Notes under the pieces: generated by a model
Seen by the model: the letters and a program-made list of their open reading frames with translations, nothing else
Told to the model about the DNA's origin: nothing
The model's database searches: none
Made by a program: the position numbers and the translations under genes
Origin: Pollutimonas subterranea
GTDB taxonomy: Bacteria; Pseudomonadota; Gammaproteobacteria; Burkholderiales; Burkholderiaceae_B
NCBI RefSeq assembly: GCF_002849655.1
Contig: NZ_PDNW01000018.1
Location: forward strand, 1-64,000
Direction: 5' to 3'
Length of the DNA stretch: 64,000 nucleotides
Part shown: one piece after another, positions 1 through 8,216 of the stretch
Layout of the letters: each line of letters opens with the position of its first letter
Position numbering within the stretch: the stretch's first letter is position 1

Positions 1-2
1 AC

Positions 3-428
3 TCCACCACCATGCTGCTTGGTGTGTATTTCAATGTCGGGATCAATAGTTACATCATCGACGCCATCATTGGCTTGTCGGTCGTCTACAAGGCGCTCGA
101 CAACATGGGCGCATACCAGCGCTGGCTTGGGTTTCAGCCCAATACCAAAGTGGCGACATTGATTTTCGGATTTTTCCACGGCTTTGGCCTGTCTACAAAG
201 ATCATTGAATACAACATCTCACCCGACGGCCTAGTTCCTAATCTGCTCGCCTTCAATGTTGGCGTGGAGATTGGGCAACTGCTGGCGCTTGGTGCAATCC
301 TCATCGCCATGAGCTATTGGCGTCGCACAGAGAGCTTCTGGCGTCACGCCTACACGGCCAACGTCGTCATGATGAGCGCAGGCTTCATCCTGATGGGCTA
401 TCAAATTACCGGCTATATCGTTTCGTAA
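3..428 (+). CDS. HupE/UreJ-type membrane protein (5' end outside window)
   Basis: The reading frame is open back to the window edge, so the N-terminus is missing and the ATG at 12 is probably internal. About 140 residues are visible with several hydrophobic segments and the pattern GFFHGFGLSTKI, which resembles the conserved His/Gly-rich part of HupE/UreJ family proteins. These are inner-membrane proteins, some linked to nickel or cobalt uptake; the substrate here is unknown. The next gene starts 10 bases after the stop, so the two are likely co-transcribed. The family call is moderately sure and the function is not. Confidence 0.7.
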   Translation, partial: STTMLLGVYFNVGINSYIIDAIIGLSVVYKALDNMGAYQRWLGFQPNTKVATLIFGFFHGFGLSTKIIEYNISPDGLVPNLLAFNVGVEIGQLLALGAILIAMSYWRRTESFWRHAYTANVVMMSAGFILMGYQITGYIVS

Positions 429-438
429 AGGATTCAGT

Positions 439-1137
439 ATGTACAACATCGACCTTCCACGTCGCGCAGAGTTGCCGACTTCCGAACAACTCAAGCGCTC
501 CACCATTATTGCGGCTATCGCTGCCTTGGTCATTCTTGTGACCGTAGTACTCCCATCCGAATATGCGATCGATCCCACGCGAATTGGCCGTGTATTGGGC
601 CTAACGGAAATGGGTGAAATTAAGACGCAACTTGCAGCCGAATCAGTTGCTGACGCGGCTGCCGATACCGCCGCCAGAGAGGGTGCGCAACAGCCGCCTG
701 CGCCCGTCGCTGCATCAAACGCCACTCCTACGGTCAGCCAGGCACCGCAGCCGCCCGCCCCTGTTGCTCAAGCTTCGGGAGCACCATCCAATACACAAGC
801 CAGCGCGGCACCGGCTCAAACCGGCAGATCCGACGAAATGAGTATCACTCTGAAGCCGGGACAAGGGGCTGAGATCAAGCTAGTTATGGCGGCTGGAGCG
901 AAAGCCAACTTTTCCTGGACGGCCAATGGTGCTGTGGTGAACTATGACACGCATGGCGATGGTGGCGGGCGCTCTATTTCCTATGAAAAAGGCCGGGGTG
1001 TAGCGAGTGATGAAGGAGTGTTAGACGCAGCATTTGACGGGAACCACGGTTGGTTCTGGCGCAACCGAACTGAATCAGACGTTACGGTCACTCTTCGAAC
1101 AAATGGGGACTACGCCGAACTCAAGCGCGTAGGGTAG
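439..1137 (+). CDS. Single-span membrane anchor protein, conserved hypothetical
   Basis: The protein has 232 residues. A hydrophobic segment at about residues 23-40 follows a short basic cytoplasmic start. A Pro/Ala/Gln-rich linker covers about residues 75-130 and leads to a compact C-terminal domain, presumably periplasmic, containing FSWTANG and a Gly-rich stretch. Proteins of this plan are often found next to HupE/UreJ-like genes, as here, where the upstream stop is 10 bases away. I do not recognise an enzymatic motif. A role as partner of the upstream membrane protein is inference from adjacency. Confidence 0.7.
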   Translation: MYNIDLPRRAELPTSEQLKRSTIIAAIAALVILVTVVLPSEYAIDPTRIGRVLGLTEMGEIKTQLAAESVADAAADTAAREGAQQPPAPVAASNATPTVSQAPQPPAPVAQASGAPSNTQASAAPAQTGRSDEMSITLKPGQGAEIKLVMAAGAKANFSWTANGAVVNYDTHGDGGGRSISYEKGRGVASDEGVLDAAFDGNHGWFWRNRTESDVTVTLRTNGDYAELKRVG

Positions 1138-1178
1138 TTTTTTGCTTTGATCTTCTTTGTTTGGCCTTGATCCGTAAT

Positions 1179-1212
1179 TGCGCATGAAAGGAAATCACTC
1201 CTTTCATGCGCA
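1179..1212. other. Perfect 14-bp hairpin with 6-nt loop
   Basis: Arms 1179-1192 (TGCGCATGAAAGGA) and 1199-1212 are exact reverse complements around the loop AATCAC. It lies 40 bases after the anchor-protein stop. No T-run follows on either side, so it is a poor match to an intrinsic terminator. It may be a protein-binding or ssDNA structure, as other hairpins cluster in this mobile block. Confidence 0.6.
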
Positions 1213-1316
1213 GTGGCCACGCAAATTGTCGTGCTCGATGCCCGTTTTTCTCGATGCGGTCATCCCGGCTATCGAGATACTCGAAGGGCCGCAATGGGCC
1301 GTTAGATGCTGCCCAT

Positions 1317-1339
1317 TTATCCACAGAATCTGTGGATAA
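1317..1339. promoter_or_regulatory. Two inverted consensus DnaA boxes
   Basis: TTATCCACA at 1317-1325 and its reverse complement at 1331-1339 form a 23-bp palindrome with a single central base. Both match the classical DnaA-box consensus exactly. The site sits about 100 bases upstream of the relaxase gene, in the 303-base gap 1138-1440. It could belong to a vegetative origin, an oriT region or a DnaA-controlled promoter. No Rep gene or iterons are seen nearby, so a functional origin is not shown. Confidence 0.55.
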
Positions 1340-1440
1340 GCGTGTGTAAACCCATCCTCCCTCACCTCAAGAGGCAGCACTGACGGGGATTAGCACCCTG
1401 CTGGCCAATCTGTTACCACCACCTTCTCCCGGAGCACCCC

Positions 1441-4338
1441 ATGATCTCGCACAGCCAGATCTATCGGGCCCGTGCGGCCCTTGCCACTCATTACTACGCC
1501 GATCAGGCCGATGACTACTACAGCCGTGACGGCAGCGCCGCCACTTGGCAAGGAGAAGGTGCACGGCGTCTGCGTGCGGCCGGTGAAATTGACCCGGCAC
1601 GTTTCAAAGCCATGCTGCAGGGCGACTTTGGTCGTGGCATCATGGCGGGCCGATCAATCCGAAAGGATGCAAGGGCTCGCGCCGCCCTTGATCTCACCTT
1701 CGGAGCACCCAAAAGTATCACTCTGCAAGCCTTGATCGGCGGCGACGAGCGCCTGATTCACGCGAATGATAAAGCGGTCGCTGCTGCTCTTGCTTATGTC
1801 GAGCAGCATCTGACCATGGGCCGTCACAAAGAAAATGGCAAGTCACGCGTAGAACACACGGGCAACCTCATCATTGCCAAATTCCGCCACGAGACAGCAC
1901 GCCCTACGGAAGGCGCTGCCCCCGACCCGCACCTACACATCCACGCCCTGCTGATGAATCTGACCCAGCGGGCCGACGGCAGTTGGGTGGCCTTGTCCAA
2001 TGAAGAGATCTTCAAACTGCTGCGCGTGACGGATTCGATTTACCAGGCAGAGCTGGAACGCAATGTCCGGGCCCTCGGATACGCGGTCCGCCATGAAAAG
2101 AACCATATCGAACTGGCCCACATCAGCCGTGGGCAGATCGAGTTTTTCAGTAAACGCAGCGCCGGCATCACGGCTGAACTGTCTGCACGCGGCACCAGTC
2201 GTAAAGAAGCCCCTCACGCCCTGCGCCAAGGCATCACCCTGGCCCACCGCCAGGCGAAGGCTCAGGAGCTCAGTCGCACGGAATTGCATCGGCAATGGCG
2301 TGATGCCGCTACAACTATCGGGATGCAGTTTGCCCACGCCAGGCAACAAGCGAATATCCAGCCGACACAGGAATTGGAGCAACCATCTGACCTGGTGGCT
2401 CAAGCCTCACTGAACTGGGCGATCCAACATCTGGCCGAAAGGGAATCCGTCATGCCTCTGGCGGATTTACTACAAAACGGCGTTCGCCATGCCGGTGGCC
2501 ATACGAACGTCACAGCCATTCAGACAGCGATTCAGGGCTGTGTGGAGTCCGGCGCACTGATCCGAGAAGCACCGCACTACTGCAGCACCCAGGACAGGCT
2601 GGCCCTTCCCATGACCCGCGAAGGATGGGCCACAGAGGTCATACGCCTACGCGGCCTGCCGCGGGACATCGCCCTGAAACTAGTTGACCAGGCCATTGCC
2701 GAGGGACGCCTGTTGATGGAAAGCCCACGCTATGCGACCCGAAAGGCTTTTGAAGCCGAATCCAGGGTACTGGCCGCTGAGCAAACAGGTCGCAATGCCT
2801 GGCAGTCCACGATTGCAGACACCAGTGCCGAAAGCAGCTTGGACACACGCCTGACACCAGGCCAGCGAGAAGCCGTCATGCTAATCACCACCGGCCCCGA
2901 TCAAGTCGCCGGTATCCAGGGCCTGGCTGGCACCGGCAAATCCTTCGCTCTGCAAAGCGCCCAGGCCATCCTCCGACAGCAGGGACACACCATGACGGCC
3001 CTGGCTCCTTACGGCGGAATGGTTCGCAACCTGCGCAAAGATGGAATACCGGCCAACACGATTGCATCAGTGCTTGCAGCTTCCGACAAACGCCCCTTCA
3101 TCAACACCCTAGGACCGAAAACCATCGTAGTGATTGACGAAGCCGGAGTCGTGCCGGTGCGGCAGATGGATAAGCTGCTGGCCCTCATTCAGCCGACAGG
3201 CGCAAAAGTCGTGTTGCTGGGCGACACCGCCCAGACCAAGGCCATTGAGGCAGGCCGCGCGTTTGCCATGCTGCAGGAAAACGGCATGAAAACCGTACTG
3301 ATGGCAGACATCCAGCGCCAACGCTCTGAACGGCTGCGCCAAGCGGTGCAGTTGGCCGCCGAAGGCCAAGCGAGCCGATCCCTACCGCTCCTAGATCAGG
3401 TGCTCACCATCCCGGATCAGTTCACTGCCGACGAGCATGGCCACAAAAGCCGGGACAGTTCCGCCCGATATGAGGCCATTGCTCAATCCTATGTACAGCT
3501 TCCAGCGGCAGACCAGGCGGGCACCATCGTGGTGACCGGCACCAACACTTCTCGCGTAGCCATCAATGAACGGATCCACACTCTGCTCGGCCTGAAAGAT
3601 AAAGGACGCCAATGCCAGCTACTGGCCCGCCATGACACCACCCGTGCAGAACGCAGCGTAGCGCGGTATTACACCGCGGGCGACATTGTCGTACCCGAGC
3701 GGGACTATCAGTGCGGCCTGAAACGCGGCGAGATGTACCGCGTGACCGGCAGCGCACGCCACGACCGCATTACCGTCGAACCGATCGAGTCCGGCTCGTC
3801 ACCTACGCAACCCATGGAAATCATCCCGAAAACCATGAGCAAGCTCTCGGTCTATCACCTGAACCGAGCAGAACTGTCTGTAGGTGACCATGTCCGCATC
3901 ACACGCAACGATGCCCATAATGACCTGGTCAACGGACAACTGGCGACGATCGCGACAATTGATGCAACCAGCGTCACCATCGAAACCGATGGTCGCCATG
4001 TGCAGTTGCCCATAGATCGACCACTGAACATGGACTATGCCTACACGACCACCGCACATAGCGCCCAAGGGCTGACCTGCGACCGAGTCCTTTATAACGC
4101 CGAAAGCTTCAGCCGCACGACTGCCCAGGACACTTACTATGTCAGTATCTCGCGCGAACGGCACGAGGTCATTGTGTTCACAGACGATGCGAAAAAACTG
4201 CCTGAACGGGTGGACCAGCTGACGTACAAGGGGCTGGCACATGACCTGCAGCCGGTGGCTGCCAATGAGCTAGCGCACGGTCAGAACGAACTGGATCCCC
4301 TTCCTCTACACCCGGAATCTGAACTGGAAGTAGGATGA
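1441..4338 (+). CDS. MobF (TrwC/TraI-family) conjugative relaxase-helicase
   Basis: The 965-residue length is almost that of TrwC of R388. The N-terminal relaxase domain carries the metal-binding triad in PDPHLHIH (H164, H166, H168) and two N-terminal tyrosine clusters (HYYADQADDYY, about residues 17-27) that supply the nicking tyrosine in this family. The C-terminal half is a superfamily 1 helicase with Walker A GLAGTGKS (494-501) and Walker B VVIDEA (563-568). It would nick oriT and unwind the transferred strand. GGAG precedes the ATG. No coupling protein or TrwA-like gene lies beside it, so in this window it is an isolated transfer gene. Confidence 0.93.
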   Translation: MISHSQIYRARAALATHYYADQADDYYSRDGSAATWQGEGARRLRAAGEIDPARFKAMLQGDFGRGIMAGRSIRKDARARAALDLTFGAPKSITLQALIGGDERLIHANDKAVAAALAYVEQHLTMGRHKENGKSRVEHTGNLIIAKFRHETARPTEGAAPDPHLHIHALLMNLTQRADGSWVALSNEEIFKLLRVTDSIYQAELERNVRALGYAVRHEKNHIELAHISRGQIEFFSKRSAGITAELSARGTSRKEAPHALRQGITLAHRQAKAQELSRTELHRQWRDAATTIGMQFAHARQQANIQPTQELEQPSDLVAQASLNWAIQHLAERESVMPLADLLQNGVRHAGGHTNVTAIQTAIQGCVESGALIREAPHYCSTQDRLALPMTREGWATEVIRLRGLPRDIALKLVDQAIAEGRLLMESPRYATRKAFEAESRVLAAEQTGRNAWQSTIADTSAESSLDTRLTPGQREAVMLITTGPDQVAGIQGLAGTGKSFALQSAQAILRQQGHTMTALAPYGGMVRNLRKDGIPANTIASVLAASDKRPFINTLGPKTIVVIDEAGVVPVRQMDKLLALIQPTGAKVVLLGDTAQTKAIEAGRAFAMLQENGMKTVLMADIQRQRSERLRQAVQLAAEGQASRSLPLLDQVLTIPDQFTADEHGHKSRDSSARYEAIAQSYVQLPAADQAGTIVVTGTNTSRVAINERIHTLLGLKDKGRQCQLLARHDTTRAERSVARYYTAGDIVVPERDYQCGLKRGEMYRVTGSARHDRITVEPIESGSSPTQPMEIIPKTMSKLSVYHLNRAELSVGDHVRITRNDAHNDLVNGQLATIATIDATSVTIETDGRHVQLPIDRPLNMDYAYTTTAHSAQGLTCDRVLYNAESFSRTTAQDTYYVSISRERHEVIVFTDDAKKLPERVDQLTYKGLAHDLQPVAANELAHGQNELDPLPLHPESELEVG

Positions 4339-4660
4339 GCTAGTTTTGGTAGGCGTGTTGCAGCAGTCCTGTCACTACATAGCAGTCCGTATGCTGTCGC
4401 CGCGCTGCTCCCGTGCTGCCTTCATGCATTCAAAGCGCAGATGTGAAGCCGTCGATATGCAGTCATTATGTTGAGGGTATGGGCCGGCCACCGCGTCTAC
4501 ATGCAAAAGTGCCACAGTTGTGGCCCAATTTCTGCCCAAGACATCAATGCTTTACGTCACTTTGTCGACCTGTCTGTCCTACAGCAAGGGATATAACCGT
4601 TTACTCATAAACGATTGAAAAACAAGCGCTTTTCCTACCCCGTCAGGGGTGCGTCTTGTG

Positions 4661-4716
4661 TGGCACTTTTAAGGCCACAAATGAGCGACAGCGAATTTGG
4701 GGCTTTAAAAGTGCCA
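4661..4716. other. Large imperfect hairpin (22-nt arms, 20 matches)
   Basis: Arm 4661-4682 begins TGGCACTTTTAA and pairs with 4695-4716, leaving a 12-nt loop. There are two mismatches. The hairpin lies in the 482-base gap between the relaxase and SRAP genes (4339-4820), where I see no gene. It could be a terminator-like or single-strand structure. No T-run follows. Confidence 0.5.
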
Positions 4717-4768
4717 GCCAGATCGAAGATCTGGCAACGTCATCAGTCAGGGACCCATCGAAGATGGG
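4717..4768. other. Two tandem mini-hairpins with C(GAA)G loops
   Basis: The first has 8-bp arms (GCCAGATC, 4717-4724, and 4728-4735) around GAA. The second has 6-bp arms (CCCATC, 4754-4759, and 4763-4768) around GAA. Both loops are closed by a C-G pair, the arrangement known to give unusually stable single-stranded DNA mini-hairpins. They follow the 22-nt-arm hairpin directly, upstream of the SRAP gene. Confidence 0.55.
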
Positions 4769-4820
4769 ACACCAACTTGCTCAATTGATATCCGAGACAT
4801 GAGTTCTGTCACAATAAAGC

Positions 4821-5507
4821 ATGTGCAATCGCTATGTGACACCGAGCCAGGCTGAAATTGAGAGGTTTTGGCATATTGGAAACTGGAACGAGCCTCGATG
4901 GTGGGAGGCCGCCGTTCACCCTCGTGCTGTCGGCCCATTTGTCCGAGCGCACGATATCGGGCGTGAGCTGGTAGTTGGCCAATGGGCGCTTATCCCACAC
5001 TTTGCCAAGTCGGCGAAGCTGACATATCAGACGAATAACGCTCGTTCAGAAGAATTGGCCAGCAAGGCAAGCTATCGCCAACCCTGGCAGCGCGGCCAGC
5101 GCTGTATTATCCCGGCGATGTCTTTCGACGAGCCTTGCTGGGAAACCGGCCGCAATATGTGGTGGCAATTCCAGCGGTCAGACGGTGCCCCTTGGGGCCT
5201 GGCCGGTCTATGGAATACCTGGACCGATCCGGCAACGGGCAAAGTTCTGGAAAGCTACACGATGCTCACAGAACATCCCTTGATGCGTCGGATGCACAAG
5301 CCTGACCCGAAGAAGCCACCTACTGCCCAAGACAAGCGCTCAGTCATTCCAATCGAAGTGAATGATGTCGATTGTTCGCTGACAGGCTCAGTTGAGGAGG
5401 CTAGCAGCCTCTTGCGCTTGGCACCGGAAGATATTTTCGATGCCAAGCCCTTCGAGGTGTCTTCGCTGGGCGGTACCAACGCCATCATCCAACAGGCTCT
5501 GTGGTAG
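4821..5507 (+). CDS. SRAP (SOS response-associated peptidase / YedK-HMCES) family protein
   Basis: The protein has 228 residues. It starts MCNRY, placing the invariant catalytic cysteine at position 2 after Met removal. It also has NNARSE and TEHPLMRRMH blocks, which match the conserved Asn/Arg and His regions of the family. SRAP proteins cross-link to abasic sites in single-stranded DNA and protect them. A copy beside ssb, radC and a relaxase fits a role during single-stranded transfer, which is an inference. The start codon is fixed by the need for Cys2; the ribosome site is weak. Confidence 0.9.
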   Translation: MCNRYVTPSQAEIERFWHIGNWNEPRWWEAAVHPRAVGPFVRAHDIGRELVVGQWALIPHFAKSAKLTYQTNNARSEELASKASYRQPWQRGQRCIIPAMSFDEPCWETGRNMWWQFQRSDGAPWGLAGLWNTWTDPATGKVLESYTMLTEHPLMRRMHKPDPKKPPTAQDKRSVIPIEVNDVDCSLTGSVEEASSLLRLAPEDIFDAKPFEVSSLGGTNAIIQQALW

Positions 5508-5705
5508 CTACTCCGACATTTTTAACAATAGCTTTACCGTCTGAGACAATGTCAGCCCGTCTGCCCAGGCAGACGCCAACACGTCATTACCCTGTAATTC
5601 TTGTGCTTCTATCATCGCCTGAGCATCTGACCATGTCATGTCGCTCTGCTCACTGAGCAAATCATATACAGCGCTTTCCCAATCGTTTCTTGGTTCGGAT
5701 GGCAT
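5508..5705 (-). CDS. Small acidic conserved hypothetical protein
   Basis: The protein has 65 residues, is acidic and likely helical, and contains SDMTWSDAQAMIEAQ and a C-terminal LSQTVKLLL helix. There is no recognised domain. It lies 51 bases downstream of ssb on the same strand and its stop abuts the SRAP stop, so it is probably the last gene of the ssb operon. Its acidic nature and leading-region context would suit a DNA-mimic or modulator, but nothing in the sequence proves it. Confidence 0.55.
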   Translation of the reverse strand: MPSEPRNDWESAVYDLLSEQSDMTWSDAQAMIEAQELQGNDVLASAWADGLTLSQTVKLLLKMSE

Positions 5706-5756
5706 CCTGTTCTCCCGTCTTAATGGATGCCCCAGCTAAAGCCGGGGCAGACCTTC

Positions 5757-6236
5757 TTACATGCACAGCCAGCTGCGTCCCGCACCTGCCAGATTGAACG
5801 GTATATCATCCGCCACGACAGCACCGCCACTCGTGGGGGCAGGAGCAGCAGCGGCCTTACGCGCTGCTAGCTTAGCTGACGACGCCTGGCCATCTGCACC
5901 ACGGCCCCCGAGCATCTGCATTTGCTCAGCGACGATCTCGGTGCTGTAACGGTCAGCACCTGTTTCCTTACCCTGCCATTTTCTAGTCTTCAAGCGCCCT
6001 TCTACATAGACCGCACTACCCTGGTGCAAGTATTCTCCGGCAATTTCTGCCAAGCGGTTGTAGAACACAATCCGATGCCATTCGGTTTCTTCCCGTTTCT
6101 CGCCTGTCGCCTTGTCTTTCCAGCTTGTCGATGTGGCAACGGAAATGGTGCAGATCCCGGCTCCATCCGCGCTATAGCGAATCTCTGGATCGCGGCCCAA
6201 GTTGCCGATAATGATCACTTTGTTGACTGATGCCAT
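5757..6236 (-). CDS. ssb: Single-stranded DNA-binding protein
   Basis: The protein has 159 residues from the ATG that gives [18 protein letters not shown], the standard SSB start; an upstream in-frame ATG adding 14 residues is less likely. The OB fold is clear ([30 protein letters not shown]). A short Ala-rich linker leads to DDIPF. Unusually, DDIPF is not terminal: twelve more residues ([12 protein letters not shown]) follow. The gene sits between the DUF3560 gene and a small acidic gene, all on the minus strand, in a transfer-type region. Confidence 0.95.
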   Translation of the reverse strand: MASVNKVIIIGNLGRDPEIRYSADGAGICTISVATSTSWKDKATGEKREETEWHRIVFYNRLAEIAGEYLHQGSAVYVEGRLKTRKWQGKETGADRYSTEIVAEQMQMLGGRGADGQASSAKLAARKAAAAPAPTSGGAVVADDIPFNLAGAGRSWLCM

Positions 6237-6314
6237 GTTGTTGCTCCTGGTAGTGGTTCGGCGTAATCTCGCCGACAAATTGCCCCGGCCGATAAAGCGG
6301 CCTGGGGCTTCGGT

Positions 6315-7115
6315 TTAGTTATCGGTCGAGCCGTTCAAAAGCTGCATGACGGCTTTTGCCTCCCATATGGCGGCGTTGTTCAGTTGACGCACCCACGCTC
6401 CACGGGTTGGGCTCCACCGAAAACCATGGCGTTTTAGAATCTCGCGGGTGGCTTTTTCCGGTTTACCTTCGAACATAAACATCACACGGTTCTCGTCCAC
6501 GTCCTCAGCGTATACATACCCCGTCCCCTGTATGCTGACCGGCTCGCGCTCCTGGTTGGCCTGTAATTGTTTGATCCGCTGCTGAATACGGCGAATGTTC
6601 ACGTTATTGTTGGTCAAGGCATAAGAAGGGAAGCCTAAGCGCCCGGCATAGTCATGTGCGATCAGCTTCTGCGCGCTTTCATCCGAGAATCCAAGCTCAA
6701 GAAAAGCACGCCGTTGACCCTCTGAATCGCCCTTATGCTTACGGATCACCTGATTGATTTTTTTCATGCGTTCCTGATTCGCTGTGAGTTGCTCTACCTG
6801 GCGCATGAGTTTTGCTATTGCTTCCGGGTCATCGCTGGATACTCCCCCATCGCCTACAGCAGCCGCCTTCTTCACATAGTGGTCAGCCTTCTTTTGCAGA
6901 TCAAAAGCCTTGCCAAACGTGTTATGTATCCGCTGCCGGTAGTTGCGGTCCCGGCCTTCGCTGTGGTGGCCAACTAGAATCGGCTGTCCGAATGGAATCG
7001 CTTCACCCATTTGCTTTGCCCGGTCGTAGGTGGTTGCAGCCTGTGCCTCGGCCTGAGCCGCCCTAGCCTCTAGCTTGGCCTTACGATCTGCCTGTTTTGC
7101 TTCGTAATGGTTCAT
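6315..7115 (-). CDS. DUF3560 domain protein
   Basis: The protein has 266 residues. The start was chosen at MNHYEAKQADRK because GGAAAG lies just upstream; the frame is open for 56 more codons. The N-terminal part (AKLEARAAQAEAQ, RDRNYRQRIHNTFGKAF) is helical and charged, and the central part carries a coiled coil. The C-terminal part (ILKRHGFRWSPTRGAWVRQL) resembles the short domain seen in plasmid-borne DUF3560 proteins. Function is unknown; the family is common on conjugative elements beside ssb and radC. Its leader shares a repeated structured element with radC. Confidence 0.8.
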   Translation of the reverse strand: MNHYEAKQADRKAKLEARAAQAEAQAATTYDRAKQMGEAIPFGQPILVGHHSEGRDRNYRQRIHNTFGKAFDLQKKADHYVKKAAAVGDGGVSSDDPEAIAKLMRQVEQLTANQERMKKINQVIRKHKGDSEGQRRAFLELGFSDESAQKLIAHDYAGRLGFPSYALTNNNVNIRRIQQRIKQLQANQEREPVSIQGTGYVYAEDVDENRVMFMFEGKPEKATREILKRHGFRWSPTRGAWVRQLNNAAIWEAKAVMQLLNGSTDN

Positions 7116-7123
7116 GTCGCTTT

Positions 7124-7490
7124 CCTTCAAAAGTGCGCGGTGGCGCGGTAGTGATTTCATTGCTGACCGGGCCTGAAGATTCTTGAGCCCGTTTGTAGAT
7201 TTGTGCTGCCGGGTTGTGTGCTGTCCCCATCGAGTTTTGCCGCCAGTCCTGTGAGTTCCATCGCCCTTGCCGTGCTGAATCACGCAATGACTAGCGGAAA
7301 GGAGGAAGATTTGTAAAAGTCGCTTAGCGGGTTTTATGAACGCCCCTTGAAGCGCCGGAACGTAGTGATACAGTCGGCGTTTTAGGGCGATGGAACTCTC
7401 AGGAACAGGCTTGCGGTGTCGCAGCGCGCAACCTGGCAGCAGCCCGCGCGGCGAGCGCCACCATCACCGAGCCGGTGATCTAAATTGAAG
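7124..7490 (-). repeat. Structured leader element, copy A (upstream of DUF3560 gene)
   Basis: About 370 bases upstream of the DUF3560 start share ordered blocks with 8217-8585 upstream of radC. Shared blocks include the CCTTCAAAAG box, TGCTGACCGG, the GCCTTGCCGTGCTGAA region, ACAGTCGGCGTTTT and CCGCGCGGCGAGCGCCACC. The distal end holds hairpin 7463-7479 (ATCACCG-AGC-CGGTGAT). This accounts for most of the non-coding stretch 7116-7673. In the rest, 7645-7662 forms a GGCGGG/CCCGCC hairpin just past the radC stop. Confidence 0.6.
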
Positions 7491-7673
7491 GCAGTTACGC
7501 AGCTGTATCCAGCTTGCATCGGCAAGCCGCTATGTCCGGCACACCGGGACGGGCCGCTTTTGTTGAGAAGAAGGAAAGCGGATAACTACTTGTGCGATAG
7601 CACAAGTCCAACCTGCGCCGCAGCGCGCGGCGTCTACCTGTGCAGGCGGGCTCTCACCCGCCCAGCCCCAGGT

Positions 7674-8207
7674 TTACACCTGACCTCGTTCCGCTAACGA
7701 AGTCGTGTTTTGCCCTGTAACGATGATGTGATCCAGCAAACGGACATCAACCAGCGCCAATGCATGTTTTAAATGCCGCGTCAGTGCCAGATCGGCTTCG
7801 CTGGGTTCAGGTATTCCGCTGGGGTGGTTATGCGACATGATGATTGCCGCAGCATCCAGGCGCAGCGCTGTTTTTACGATTTCGCGCGGGTATACGCTGG
7901 CCTGCGTCAACGTGCCATGGCTCATTTCCATGTAACGGATCACCTTAAACTGGCTATTCAAGTACAGCACAGCAGCGACCTCGTGCCCCATACCCGACAA
8001 TTTAGCCTGAAAATACCGTTTGACGGCGTTCGGGTTCCCCATGTCAGCCCGATCACCGATCAAGCTTTCGGCAGCGACGCGCGCGGCGGCCAATACGTGC
8101 GAATCGGTCGCGGCACGATATCGGCCGGATGGACTGCGCACATAAAGCGTCTGCCCTGCGTTCATGTTGTCATAGCCCAAAGCTGCATTGTGGTTAACGT
8201 GTTCCAT
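7674..8207 (-). CDS. radC: RadC-family JAB/MPN domain protein
   Basis: The protein has 177 residues. The JAMM metalloprotease-like signature is clear: HNHPSGIPEPSEAD with an upstream conserved Glu, followed by LLDHIIV. Length matches the short plasmid/ICE RadC paralogues that lack the N-terminal helix-hairpin-helix part of chromosomal RadC. The molecular role of the family is unsettled, and it is typical of mobile elements near anti-restriction genes. It is preceded by leader element copy B and lies in the same orientation as ssb and the DUF3560 gene. Confidence 0.9.
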   Translation of the reverse strand: MEHVNHNAALGYDNMNAGQTLYVRSPSGRYRAATDSHVLAAARVAAESLIGDRADMGNPNAVKRYFQAKLSGMGHEVAAVLYLNSQFKVIRYMEMSHGTLTQASVYPREIVKTALRLDAAAIIMSHNHPSGIPEPSEADLALTRHLKHALALVDVRLLDHIIVTGQNTTSLAERGQV

Positions 8208-8216
8208 CGTCCTATC

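Noticed and set aside
1138..1440. Vegetative replication origin
   Set aside because: DnaA boxes are present, but there are no iterons, AT-rich unwinding region or Rep gene, so only the boxes are reported.
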